A stretch of 34,502 nt of DNA from Rubrivirga sp. (lineage in GTDB: Bacteria; Actinomycetota; Actinomycetes; S36-B12), in the NCBI GenBank assembly GCA_002729215.1, contig PBTV01000007.1, forward strand, positions 31,628-66,129, read 5' to 3'. The notes beneath the pieces are model-generated. The model was not told where the DNA came from, did not search any database, and saw only the letters and a list, made by a program, of their open reading frames with translations. The position numbers and the translations under genes were made by a program. Shown piece by piece: positions 24,237-31,846 of the stretch. Each line of letters begins with the position of its first letter. Position 1 is the first letter of the stretch.

Positions 24237-25106
24237 GGTGTCGTCCACTGTGCGCAAGGAGACGTCATACACGTACCTCTTGGACAGTCCCGCGCGATCA
24301 GCAACCTCGGCGGTGGCCTCCTTGCGCGACAGTCCCGATTCCATTCGCTTACGCACCGCCGCAGCTATCGCTTCGTCATCTCCCAAACCCGATGCGTCGC
24401 GACGCTCGTCATCCGAGGCGCCAGCGACCACGATTGTTATCTCCCCACGGACCTCACCCTCGGCCCACCGAGCAAGCTCCCCGAGGCTGTCCCGCTTGAC
24501 CTCCTCGTACGTCTTGGTCAGTTCCCGGCATACGGCGGCCCGGCGATCCATCCCGAAAGCGTCGGCCATATCTCGCACGCTCGCGTCGAGGCGATGCGGC
24601 GCTTCGAAGAAGACCATCGTGCGATCTTCGGTAGCCAGCGACGCGAGGCGACGGCGACGATCACCGTCCTTTCGTGGAAGAAACCCTTCGAAAGCAAATC
24701 GTGCAACCGGCAGCCCGGACAGGACCAGCGCCGCCAGCGCCGCGGACGGGCCAGGCAGGCACGTGATGTCGACATCGGACTCGTGGGCTTCGCGCACCAA
24801 ACGAAACCCGGGATCACTGATCGAAGGCATCCCGGCGTCGGTCACCACGAGCACCCGGGCACCCGCGGCGGCCCGCGCGATCAACTCCGGCACACGCGCG
24901 GACTCGTTTCCCTCGTAGAAGGACACGATCTGACCCCGCGGCTCGACGTCAAGCCGCGAAAGCAACGCACGCAGGCGCCTCGTGTCCTCCGCTGCGATCA
25001 CATCGCTCGTCGCCAAGGCATCCACGAGTCGGGCCGACGCATCGCCGGCGTTACCGACAGGTGTTGCCGCGAGCATGATCAAACCGCGAGGCGAGTGATC
25101 GGTCAC
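24234..25106 (-). CDS. rsmI: 16S rRNA (cytidine1402-2'-O)-methyltransferase
   Basis: A 290-residue RsmI of the tetrapyrrole-methylase fold that modifies C1402 in the ribosomal P site. Motifs: LAATPVGNAGDAS, IAAEDTRRL, VVTDAGMPSISDPG (SAM site) and CLPGPSAALAALVLSG; the C-terminal domain has SRKEATAEVADRAGLSKRYVYD, a helical motif seen in RsmI. The GTG at 25106 is chosen because family proteins start about 10 residues before LAATP and CAGGAT lies 6 bases before it; GTG 25124 is a possible alternative. The divergent pmt gene begins 31 bases away. Confidence 0.93.
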   Translation of the reverse strand: MTDHSPRGLIMLAATPVGNAGDASARLVDALATSDVIAAEDTRRLRALLSRLDVEPRGQIVSFYEGNESARVPELIARAAAGARVLVVTDAGMPSISDPGFRLVREAHESDVDITCLPGPSAALAALVLSGLPVARFAFEGFLPRKDGDRRRRLASLATEDRTMVFFEAPHRLDASVRDMADAFGMDRRAAVCRELTKTYEEVKRDSLGELARWAEGEVRGEITIVVAGASDDERRDASGLGDDEAIAAAVRKRMESGLSRKEATAEVADRAGLSKRYVYDVSLRTVDDT

Positions 25107-25125
25107 CGCCCCATCCTGTCGCACC

Positions 25126-25131
25126 TACGAT
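25126..25131 (+). promoter_or_regulatory. -10 hexamer of pmt, leaderless layout
   Basis: TACGAT is followed by exactly 6 bases (GTGAGG) and the GTG at 25138. This spacing favours 25138 over the in-frame GTG at 25132 as the true start. Confidence 0.6.
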
Positions 25132-25137
25132 GTGAGG

Positions 25138-26694
25138 GTGTCGACCGTGACCGCTGCTCCGGATCGCAGTTCGGCAACGCTCCCCGATCGCCTGGCCCCG
25201 GCTCTCCCTTCGCACGGCTTGCGGGGCTGGCTAGGGCCACTCTCCGTTGGCGCCGTCGCCGCCGTGACTCGATTGCCGCGGCTGGGTCAACCCAACGCAG
25301 TTGTCTTCGACGAGACGTATTACGCCAAAGACGCCTGGTCCTACCTGCGCTTCGGCGTAGAGATCGACGAGGTCGATGATCACAAAGACTTGATGATGCA
25401 GGCCGGCGATAACTGGCGCGTCGTCGAAGCGTTCAGCACAGAGCCCGGTTTCGTCGTCCACCCACCGGTAGGCAAGTGGGTGATCGCCGCCGGCGAGTAC
25501 CTCTTCGGGGTCGACCCTTTCGGCTGGCGCATCGCCATCGCGATCCTGGGGATAGCCGCCGTGGTGATGACGGCACGGATCGTGCGGCGGCTTACTCGTT
25601 CGGACGCCCTCGGCACCATCGCCGGTCTTCTGCTTGCTTTGGATGGCATCCATATCGTCCTGAGTCGCACGGCGCTGCTGGATCTTGTTCTTGGATTCTG
25701 GATTCTCGCCGGATTCGGCTTGCTTCTCGTGGACCGAGACCGAACGCGACAACGCCTAGCCGACGATGTTCGCCGACACGGCGCGGATCGGGTGGCCGCC
25801 GGTCTCGGTCCGTTTCTCGGCTGGCGGCCGTGGCGCATCGCCGCGATCGTCATGTTCGGACTGGCCTGCGGCACCAAGTGGTCCGGGATCTGGTTTCTCG
25901 CGGCGTTCATGGCGATGTCGCTGGTCTGGGATGCGCTGGCGCGACGGGCGATCGGGGTGGACCACCCGTGGTCCGCGGCCTTCGCACGTGATCTTCCCCT
26001 CGCAGCCGCCTCGACTCTGGTCATCGGCATCGGGGTCTACCTGCTCACCTGGACGGGCTGGTTCGCAACCGGCACCGGGTGGAGCCGGACATGGGCAGCC
26101 GGTCAAGGGGCCTCTGTCGTACCCGATCCCCTTCGATCCTTATGGCACTACCACTCGGAGATGTGGAATTTCCACACCAACCTCGACGCCGAACACAACT
26201 ACGCCAGCAGTCCGCTGTCGTGGCCGTTCATGACCCGACCGACCTCGTTCTACTACGAATCACCGGACGGGTGCGGCGCCGACAGTTGCTCGTCCACCGT
26301 GCTCGCCGTCGGAAATCCGATCATTTGGTGGGCTGCCGTACTGGCTGTTCCGTATCAACTGTGGCGGTGGATAGCCGCGAAGGACTGGCACTCCAGCGCC
26401 ATCATCGTCGGCATTGCTGCCGGCTGGTTGCCGTGGATGCTCTACCTCGACCGCACGATCTTCACTTTCTACACGGTCGTGTACGTGCCTTTCGTGGTGA
26501 TGGCAGTGACACTCACCCTCGGAGCCATCGCGCGCGGGCTGCGGCACCGACCGCGCTGGGTGCCAGCGTTGCTGATCGGCGGTTACGTCCTCGCGGTGGT
26601 TTTGGCCGCGTGGTGGTTCTATCCGATCTGGTCGGCAGAAGTGATCACCTACGACGCCTGGCGAGCGCGCATGTGGCTGCCCACCTGGATCTAG
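25138..26694 (+). CDS. pmt: Polyprenyl-phosphate-mannose protein mannosyltransferase (GT39)
   Basis: A 518-residue multi-pass membrane glycosyltransferase that transfers mannose from polyprenyl-phosphate mannose to Ser/Thr of secreted proteins. The catalytic acidic motif is FDETYYAKDAW (about residues 57-67) in the first external loop; PPVGKW follows in the second. About ten hydrophobic segments are spread along the rest, and WHYHSEMWNFH and WPFMTRPTSFYY are conserved loop motifs of this family. It is the homologue of M. tuberculosis Rv1002c, and the divergent pairing with rsmI is conserved there. Lipoproteins in this window may be among its substrates (inference). Confidence 0.94.
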   Translation: MSTVTAAPDRSSATLPDRLAPALPSHGLRGWLGPLSVGAVAAVTRLPRLGQPNAVVFDETYYAKDAWSYLRFGVEIDEVDDHKDLMMQAGDNWRVVEAFSTEPGFVVHPPVGKWVIAAGEYLFGVDPFGWRIAIAILGIAAVVMTARIVRRLTRSDALGTIAGLLLALDGIHIVLSRTALLDLVLGFWILAGFGLLLVDRDRTRQRLADDVRRHGADRVAAGLGPFLGWRPWRIAAIVMFGLACGTKWSGIWFLAAFMAMSLVWDALARRAIGVDHPWSAAFARDLPLAAASTLVIGIGVYLLTWTGWFATGTGWSRTWAAGQGASVVPDPLRSLWHYHSEMWNFHTNLDAEHNYASSPLSWPFMTRPTSFYYESPDGCGADSCSSTVLAVGNPIIWWAAVLAVPYQLWRWIAAKDWHSSAIIVGIAAGWLPWMLYLDRTIFTFYTVVYVPFVVMAVTLTLGAIARGLRHRPRWVPALLIGGYVLAVVLAAWWFYPIWSAEVITYDAWRARMWLPTWI

Positions 26695-26714
26695 CGCACA
26701 TCGGCTCGGTAGAT

Positions 26715-27620
26715 CTACGAGGGCACGGGCCGCTCACTCTCGACGTCAGTCTCAGCCCGCGGACCACGAATCAGGGCGGCGGTCAGCGGTACGGCGATTG
26801 CCGCGATGATTCCCAGGACGAGTGCTGGTGACGGCGCTACCACCGACTGCCCGGCCAGCGCCTGCGCGGTGAGCAGTCCGACTACGAGCAGGTATCCAAC
26901 GCCGATGAAGTTCACTCGAGTGACGGAAATCTTCGTCCGAAGGAAGAAGACCGCGAGCGGGATCAGTTGCAGGGCATGAAGCCCGACGAAGTGCGGGACA
27001 CGAAGATCTCCCGCGACAGTCGACCAGCCGAACAGAGGGATACCGGGACCGCCATCCTCTGATCCGACGGTGTGTGCTCCAGCCACTCCTTGGAAATCAC
27101 CAAGTTGTTCCGCCGTGGGACTCGTCATTAAGAAGGCAACACCCATGCCGACGATGGATACGACGAGGCCCCAGGTGAATGCGCGCTTCATGACCTGATC
27201 GACACCTGGACTGCGGAGGAACATCACGGTGAGCACCATGGTCGCGAGCCACAAAACGGTGATGAACCACGCCATCGCACTCCACACCGCCGTCGCCGCC
27301 GGTGAACTGACGTTGAAGTGACTCGTCGCTTCGGCAGCCGCGGCCGAGGTGATCAAGACAAGTTCGACGATGAGGCACCCGACGATGGTGATACTGGCGA
27401 TTCGCGTGGTCCGAGGAGCTTTGCTGATGCGCGGCACGAGGTACGAAAGGCTCAGCGACAACAACGCGGCGGAGATGAAGAACTTGAAGGGCTTCATCCA
27501 CAGCGGTTCACCGAGGATCGTTCGATCATCGATAACGATCAGAAAAGCGGTCCCAAGGGCCGCGATGGCGTTGACGATCGCGAAGACGAATTGGACCCAA
27601 TCCAGGCCGAAGCGCGTCAC
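26715..27620 (-). CDS. Multi-pass membrane protein of unknown function
   Basis: A 301-residue membrane protein with about eight hydrophobic segments. I recognise a conserved pattern but no assigned function: GEPLWMKPFKFFISAALLSLSL near residue 38, and a late motif PHFVGLHALQLIPL (about residues 208-221) with two His and charged loops. The C-terminus is short and polar. The GTG at 27620 has no Shine-Dalgarno, but TAGTCT lies 6 bases upstream. It lies 26 bases after tRNA-Ala on the same strand, and the T-rich spacer may be a tRNA 3' processing site, so co-transcription is also possible. It converges with pmt, separated by 20 bases. Confidence 0.85.
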   Translation of the reverse strand: MTRFGLDWVQFVFAIVNAIAALGTAFLIVIDDRTILGEPLWMKPFKFFISAALLSLSLSYLVPRISKAPRTTRIASITIVGCLIVELVLITSAAAAEATSHFNVSSPAATAVWSAMAWFITVLWLATMVLTVMFLRSPGVDQVMKRAFTWGLVVSIVGMGVAFLMTSPTAEQLGDFQGVAGAHTVGSEDGGPGIPLFGWSTVAGDLRVPHFVGLHALQLIPLAVFFLRTKISVTRVNFIGVGYLLVVGLLTAQALAGQSVVAPSPALVLGIIAAIAVPLTAALIRGPRAETDVESERPVPS

Positions 27621-27626
27621 GCGACA

Positions 27627-27632
27627 AGACTA
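27627..27632 (-). promoter_or_regulatory. -10 hexamer of the membrane-protein gene, leaderless layout
   Basis: TAGTCT is followed by 6 bases (TGTCGC) and the GTG at 27620; there is no ribosome binding site. The -35 region would fall within the tRNA-Ala 3' end. Confidence 0.5.
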
Positions 27633-27646
27633 AAGAAAGGAAACAA

Positions 27647-27722
<76 letters not shown>

Positions 27723-27749
27723 GGAAAGCACGTAAGGCTAGCAGTTGGG

Positions 27750-28619
27750 TTACTCGCCGGCTGCCCGTCGGGTTTCTTCGTACCCCAGGGATGGCAGCTC
27801 CGCAGTGTCCTCGCTCGAGGCCATCTCGTTCGGGCTCGGTCGCAACTCGTATCGGTCATCCTCGAGGTCGTCCACAGTGATGCGCGGACGGCGCATCGTG
27901 CGGGCGGCTTCGACCATTGCCTCACCGGACCAGTCGCGGTCTCGCTCGATGGGTCGACGCACGCGGGTGGCTCGGGGAGCGTTGACGTACGTGGGAAGCG
28001 TGGTGGGAACCGCGGACCACTCTTCCTCTTTTTGCTCTCCCTCCCAGGGATCCCAGGACAGATAATCGTCCATCGCCGCGGCCATCTGGGCGTCTCGGGC
28101 GCGCTTGCTCGTCGGACGTACCCCTCGAGAGCGAGGATAAGCGACGTCTGCAACTCGGTCTGCGTACACGATTGTCCGGTAGTCCTCGTCGAGTGCGTGA
28201 TCGTATTCGTCAACGCGGTACTCGACTGAGTCATCCGCAGTGGCCGAGCGTCGGGAGGAGGTTCGGGCAGCAAACACCACATAGGCCAGGACTAGGAATG
28301 CAAGGATGATCGGGGCCCAACGCGGAACTGGGCCCAGAATGGCTAGCCCGAGAACCGCAGCGAGGGCGATACTGAGGGCGCCGGTGACGACAACCCGTCG
28401 TTTCGATCGCTTCTCCTCGGCCAGTGAGGAATGTCGGGTACGAGACGGTGTTCGTCCCGAACGTCCCTCGCGGGTCGCCTGCTCGCCAAGCGAATGCATT
28501 GCAGACGAGAAACGGGCGCTTGATCTCACTTCACTTATGTGATCATGTCGCTTGAGCCAAATAGGGATCAAGACAGCAGCCCACAGGGCCACGATTACTG
28601 CGTAGATGAACCCCGTCAC
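27750..28619 (-). CDS. Divisome membrane protein SepX/GlpR
   Basis: A 289-residue protein of the actinobacterial SepX/GlpR family. The N-terminus GFIYAVIVALWAAVLIPIWLKRHD is the family hallmark (first membrane segment, residues 4-22); two further hydrophobic segments lie about residues 75-115; the C-terminal half is cytosolic, acidic and disordered except for VPTTLPTYVNAPRATR (about residues 205-220), the conserved core motif. In Streptomyces SepX helps assemble the division septum, and in Corynebacterium GlpR is the membrane receptor of the gephyrin-like protein Glp. The gene lies downstream of rimJ and galU, the expected order, but glp is missing. GTG start; TAGTCT lies at 28628-28633, 8 bases upstream of the start. 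Confidence 0.88.
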   Translation of the reverse strand: MTGFIYAVIVALWAAVLIPIWLKRHDHISEVRSSARFSSAMHSLGEQATREGRSGRTPSRTRHSSLAEEKRSKRRVVVTGALSIALAAVLGLAILGPVPRWAPIILAFLVLAYVVFAARTSSRRSATADDSVEYRVDEYDHALDEDYRTIVYADRVADVAYPRSRGVRPTSKRARDAQMAAAMDDYLSWDPWEGEQKEEEWSAVPTTLPTYVNAPRATRVRRPIERDRDWSGEAMVEAARTMRRPRITVDDLEDDRYELRPSPNEMASSEDTAELPSLGYEETRRAAGE

Positions 28620-28731
28620 AGTCGGAAAGACTAGGCGCTTTCGCCCGATTCCTTACGGAAATATGACCTGTGGGCGTTGACGTGTCGCACACCCACTCTC
28701 GAGTCGTGGCCTACGAAACACTTGTCTTCCA

Positions 28732-29346
28732 TCAATGACGAGTCGCCGCGCGGAGGCTATTTACTACCCCTCCGGGAACATCGCCCGCGAACAGGACGTA
28801 GGTCACGTGATCACGCCAGTCTCCGTTGATGTGCAGATACTTCTCGCGGAAGCCTTCCTCGCGGTAACCCACCTTCTCGGCAACCGCACGCGAGGAGGTG
28901 TTTTCTGGGCGAATGTTCAACTCCATCCGGTGCAGGCGGAGCACGTCGAAGGCGTAATCGGTCGCCATCGCCACGCCCATCGAGGTAACGCCCCTGCCAG
29001 CGAACTCCTGATCGATCCAATAACCGATGTAGGCGCTGCGCAGCGAGCCGTACGCGATTCCGCCCATCGTTATCTGCCCCACCAATCGGCCGCGAAACTC
29101 AGTTGCCCACGGCAACACTCGACCTTCGCGCGCTTCGGCTCGAAGCCGCCGGGTCATCGCATGGAAGCTCGGTGGGACCTCTCCGGCGCGAACTCCTTCG
29201 TCGGGAACCGTTGCGTCCCAGGGGCCGAGCCAGGCCTGATTGCATCGTCGAACTTCTTGCCAGGCCTTGGCGTCACTGGCCTTCAGAGGGCGCAACCGAA
29301 CGTCGCCCTCATTCAAGGTCGGCGTCACGTCCGACCGCCACGACAT
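28732..29346 (-). CDS. RimJ-like GNAT N-acetyltransferase
   Basis: A 204-residue GNAT acetyltransferase resembling RimJ/RimL, which acetylate N-termini of ribosomal proteins. The acetyl-CoA-binding motif A is IGYWIDQEFAGRGVTSMGVAMA, followed by LHRMELNIRPENTSSRAVAEKVGYREEGF (motif B), typical of RimJ/RimL. The ATG at 29346 is chosen: GGGAG lies 9 bases upstream and the start lies 2 bases after the galU stop. The target here is unknown; conserved linkage to galU and sepX suggests a shared envelope or division context. Confidence 0.9.
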   Translation of the reverse strand: MSWRSDVTPTLNEGDVRLRPLKASDAKAWQEVRRCNQAWLGPWDATVPDEGVRAGEVPPSFHAMTRRLRAEAREGRVLPWATEFRGRLVGQITMGGIAYGSLRSAYIGYWIDQEFAGRGVTSMGVAMATDYAFDVLRLHRMELNIRPENTSSRAVAEKVGYREEGFREKYLHINGDWRDHVTYVLFAGDVPGGVVNSLRAATRH

Positions 29347-29348
29347 AG

Positions 29349-30233
29349 CTAGAACTCCCGTTCGGAGATCCACTCGCGTAGGTCGTCTCCGATGTCGTCT
29401 CGCTCCGTTGCGAGCTGAATGACCGCCTTCAGGTAACTGAGTTTGTCTCCGGTGTCGTATCGACGACCATCGAAGACGACTCCGTGCACGCCCCCGCCCT
29501 CGCTTGCGGGGCGACCGGCCAACTCCACGAGTGCATCGGTGAGTTGGATTTCACCGCCGCGCCCCGGTGAGGTGTTGTGGAGAATCTCGAACACCGCCGG
29601 GTCGAGGATGTAGCGGCCGATGATCGCGTAGTCGCTCGGCGCCTCGTCGATGGACGGCTTCTCGACGAGATCGGTCACCTCGACGACGTCATCGTTGTCG
29701 GTGTGCGACACCGCGACGCATCCGTAGAGCGAGATGTCTTCGTGCGGGACACGCATCAGGCACAGCACCGAGCCGCCGAACCTTTCGCGCACCTCGATCA
29801 TGCGCGGCACGATCGGATCGCGCTCGTCGATCAAGTCGTCACCCAGCAAGACGGCAAATGGTTGATCACCGACGTGCTGCTCCGCCATCAGGACGGCATG
29901 CCCAAGGCCGAGCGCTTGTCCCTGCCGCACGTAGTGGATGTGGGCGAGATCGTTGGACTCCTGCGCAAGCGCGAGTCGCTCGTTGTCGTTCTTCGCCGTA
30001 AGCGCGGCCTCCAACTCGATGTTCTTATCGAAGTGGTCTTCCAAGGCACGCTTGCCACGGCTGGTGATGAACAGCAGGTCATCGAGCCCAGCGGCAACGG
30101 CCTCTTCGACGACAAACTGGATAGCCGGCTTGTCGACGATGGGCAGCATTTCCTTCGGCATCGCTTTCGTTACGGGCAGGAACCGGGTTCCCAGCCCCGC
30201 CGCGGGGATGACCGCAGCTGTGACGCCTGTCAT
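29349..30233 (-). CDS. galU: UTP-glucose-1-phosphate uridylyltransferase
   Basis: A 294-residue enzyme forming UDP-glucose for glycans and trehalose. Motifs: IPAAGLGTRFLPVTKAMPKEMLPIVDKPAIQFVVEEA (nucleotide-binding N-terminus), VLLGDDLI (metal Asp), VEKP and GRGGEIQLTDAL. The ATG at 30233 gives a normal family length; upstream in-frame codons are not family-like. TAGTGT lies 8 bases before the ATG and no ribosome binding site is evident. It is divergent from the formyl-THF cyclo-ligase gene, and first in a run with rimJ and sepX. Confidence 0.96.
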   Translation of the reverse strand: MTGVTAAVIPAAGLGTRFLPVTKAMPKEMLPIVDKPAIQFVVEEAVAAGLDDLLFITSRGKRALEDHFDKNIELEAALTAKNDNERLALAQESNDLAHIHYVRQGQALGLGHAVLMAEQHVGDQPFAVLLGDDLIDERDPIVPRMIEVRERFGGSVLCLMRVPHEDISLYGCVAVSHTDNDDVVEVTDLVEKPSIDEAPSDYAIIGRYILDPAVFEILHNTSPGRGGEIQLTDALVELAGRPASEGGGVHGVVFDGRRYDTGDKLSYLKAVIQLATERDDIGDDLREWISEREF

Positions 30234-30337
30234 GGGGCCTGACACTACGCGGTCTACCCCCTGCCCGACGAACCTTTCCGGTGTCCCGGTGGCGTGCAAT
30301 CACCCCCGATGGCCGCCGGGTGCGGCACAGTGAGGCT

Positions 30338-30922
30338 ATGGACGCGGTGTCGAGCAAGGCCAACCTTCGACGGCAGGTGCGCCAGCAGCGGCAGAAGCGG
30401 AACGCTGGTACTGATGAATCGACGCGCATCAGCCAACACATCATGGATCTGGAAGACGTGCGATCGGCGTGCGATCGCGGTGAAGTGGTCGCGTGCTATC
30501 TCGCGCGAGACGACGAGCCGCCGACGTGGGACGTAATCGATGACGTGCGTCGCGCTGGAGGCAGGGTTGTGTTGCCGCGGATCAGTGACGACGACCTCGT
30601 CTGGGTCGAGATGACCGAAAACACGGGCATGGTCACCAACACGTGGGGCATCGATGAGCCGGAAGGCCTCCCGACGTCCACACAGCCGACCGTGTGGATC
30701 ATTCCATCTTTGGCGGTCGATGCCGACGGCTATCGACTCGGTCAAGGTGGTGGGTTTTACGACCGAGCTCTTGCTCAACGTGCGTCCAAAGACAACTCCC
30801 TCGTGATCGCTGTGAACTTCGAGGACGAGTCGGTTATGCACGTCCCGCACGAAGCCCACGATCAACGAGTAGACGTCCTCGTGACGCCGGAGCGTGTGCG
30901 CTTGATGTCGATGCCGGACTAA
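30338..30922 (+). CDS. 5-formyltetrahydrofolate cyclo-ligase
   Basis: A 194-residue enzyme converting 5-formyl-THF to 5,10-methenyl-THF with ATP, returning stored folate to one-carbon metabolism. The signature is GYRLGQGGGFYDRAL (residues 131-145), the ATP-binding loop; KANLRRQVRQQRQKR at the N-terminus supplies the conserved basic residues. The ATG at 30338 has GAGG 2-3 bases closer than usual and CACAGT 6 bases before it. The divergent position opposite galU matches M. tuberculosis Rv0992c-Rv0993. Confidence 0.93.
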   Translation: MDAVSSKANLRRQVRQQRQKRNAGTDESTRISQHIMDLEDVRSACDRGEVVACYLARDDEPPTWDVIDDVRRAGGRVVLPRISDDDLVWVEMTENTGMVTNTWGIDEPEGLPTSTQPTVWIIPSLAVDADGYRLGQGGGFYDRALAQRASKDNSLVIAVNFEDESVMHVPHEAHDQRVDVLVTPERVRLMSMPD

Positions 30923-30993
30923 TTCGCCTGGGGCATCAAAGCGACGACCCCGAGGACGCGGCCCCATCGACGCACCTCTCGCACCGCGCCTCG

Positions 30994-31374
30994 TTAGGCC
31001 CCGGTCACGGCGCGGGTGACCGCCACCGCGACGCCACACGCTCCGATGCAGGCGATCGGCATGACGATGATGGCCGCCCAGGCGCTCGATCGCTTCTCAC
31101 TCCACACGCGATTGACGAACAAGGCGTAGCTCGAATACGTGGTGAGGGCGCCGCATGCCCCCGTTGCCAGCAGCGAACGCATTGGGCCTTCGAGGCTGAC
31201 GTAGGCGATGCCGATAAGGAGCGAGCCCATCACGTTGACGACGAGCAAGCCCCACGGGAGGAACCCGGACCCGCGCCGCTGGGCTGTGCGGGAGATCCGA
31301 CTATCGATCAGGTAACGCATCGGTGCACCGATCGCTCCACCGAGAGCCACGGCGAGCGCGAGAGACCACGTCAT
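30994..31374 (-). CDS. crcB: Fluoride channel subunit CrcB (second of pair)
   Basis: A 126-residue four-helix membrane protein of the CrcB/Fluc family, which exports toxic fluoride through dual-topology dimers. Motifs: ALGGAIGAPMRYLIDSR at the N-terminus, LVVNVMGSLLIG (the conserved Asn), and GACGALTTYSSYA, the Phe/Thr/Ser track region in variant form (GALTTYSS in place of GGFTTFST). It overlaps the upstream crcB gene by 4 bases. Paired subunits of opposite orientation are usual in Gram-positives, so this probably forms a heterodimer with its partner. Confidence 0.93.
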   Translation of the reverse strand: MTWSLALAVALGGAIGAPMRYLIDSRISRTAQRRGSGFLPWGLLVVNVMGSLLIGIAYVSLEGPMRSLLATGACGALTTYSSYALFVNRVWSEKRSSAWAAIIVMPIACIGACGVAVAVTRAVTGA

Positions 31375-31766
31375 GCCGCTTCTCCTGTCGAGCGCACACG
31401 CGCAAGCCGACCGCCGAGGGCGACCGCGATCGCTGTCGCCGCAATAGTCACCAGGACGTAGATCCCGGCGAGGCCGACGCCCACGGCGTTACCGCGGTCC
31501 ACCAGAACGAACACTTCCTCCGCAAAGGCCGAGTAGGTCGTAAAGCCGCCGAGGAGTCCGGTGACGACCAGGCCGCTCACCCAGGCGGCATGCCGAACAA
31601 CGATGGGGGCGAGAACACCGATCGCGAAGCACCCGACCACGTTGGCGATGAGTGTTCCCCACGGAAACGTCGGGGAGTCCGCAACGGCGAGAACCAGTTC
31701 ACCGATGGACCAGCGAGCGAGAGCTCCCAGGGCACCACCGACCCCGATCGCCAGCCACAGCAGCAC
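31371..31766 (-). CDS. crcB: Fluoride channel subunit CrcB (first of pair)
   Basis: A 131-residue four-helix CrcB/Fluc subunit. Motifs: IGVGGALGALARWSIGE, GTLIANVVGCFAIGV and the canonical GLLGGFTTYSAFAEE. The start is GTG at 31766 with TACCCT 6 bases before it; a GGAGG run touches the GTG and is too close to act as a ribosome binding site. No fluoride riboswitch (crcB motif) is visible upstream. Instead a CIRCE element begins 31 bases upstream and overlaps the expected -35 position, so HrcA may influence this operon. Confidence 0.94.
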   Translation of the reverse strand: MLLWLAIGVGGALGALARWSIGELVLAVADSPTFPWGTLIANVVGCFAIGVLAPIVVRHAAWVSGLVVTGLLGGFTTYSAFAEEVFVLVDRGNAVGVGLAGIYVLVTIAATAIAVALGGRLARVRSTGEAA

Positions 31767-31772
31767 CCTCCG

Positions 31773-31778
31773 AGGGTA
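31773..31778 (-). promoter_or_regulatory. -10 hexamer of the crcB pair, leaderless layout
   Basis: TACCCT is followed by 6 bases (CGGAGG) and the GTG at 31766. A -35 at normal spacing would fall at about 31796-31801, at the left edge of the CIRCE element. Confidence 0.5.
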
Positions 31779-31796
31779 GCGATCCGCTCGCGCGAG

Positions 31797-31823
31797 TTAG
31801 CACTCGTTGCCATCGAGTGCTAA
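31797..31823. promoter_or_regulatory. Perfect CIRCE element (HrcA operator)
   Basis: TTAGCACTC-N9-GAGTGCTAA exactly matches the consensus CIRCE: two 9-bp arms with no mismatch and a 9-base spacer. HrcA binds this site and represses heat-shock genes, normally groESL or dnaK. Here it covers the promoter of the Ruc-like gene: TTAGCA as -35 (31797-31802) and TAATCT as -10 (31821-31826), 18 bases apart. It also abuts the divergent crcB promoter. Confidence 0.93.
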
Positions 31824-31846
31824 TCTCAATGAGATAAGGAGGTTCG

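Noticed and set aside
23217-25379. A 720-codon open frame on the plus strand across metG and rsmI
   Set aside because: It is antisense to two clear genes with intact motifs; long mirror frames are expected in GC-rich coding DNA and the translation resembles no family.
26709-26718. Ten-base palindrome GTAGATCTAC between pmt and the membrane-protein gene
   Set aside because: Too short to mean much, and it overlaps a stop codon between convergent genes where no operator is expected.
30923-30993. Arms TGGGGC and GCCCCA between the convergent folate and crcB genes as a terminator
   Set aside because: The loop would be about 30 bases and there is no U-tract; too weak to call.
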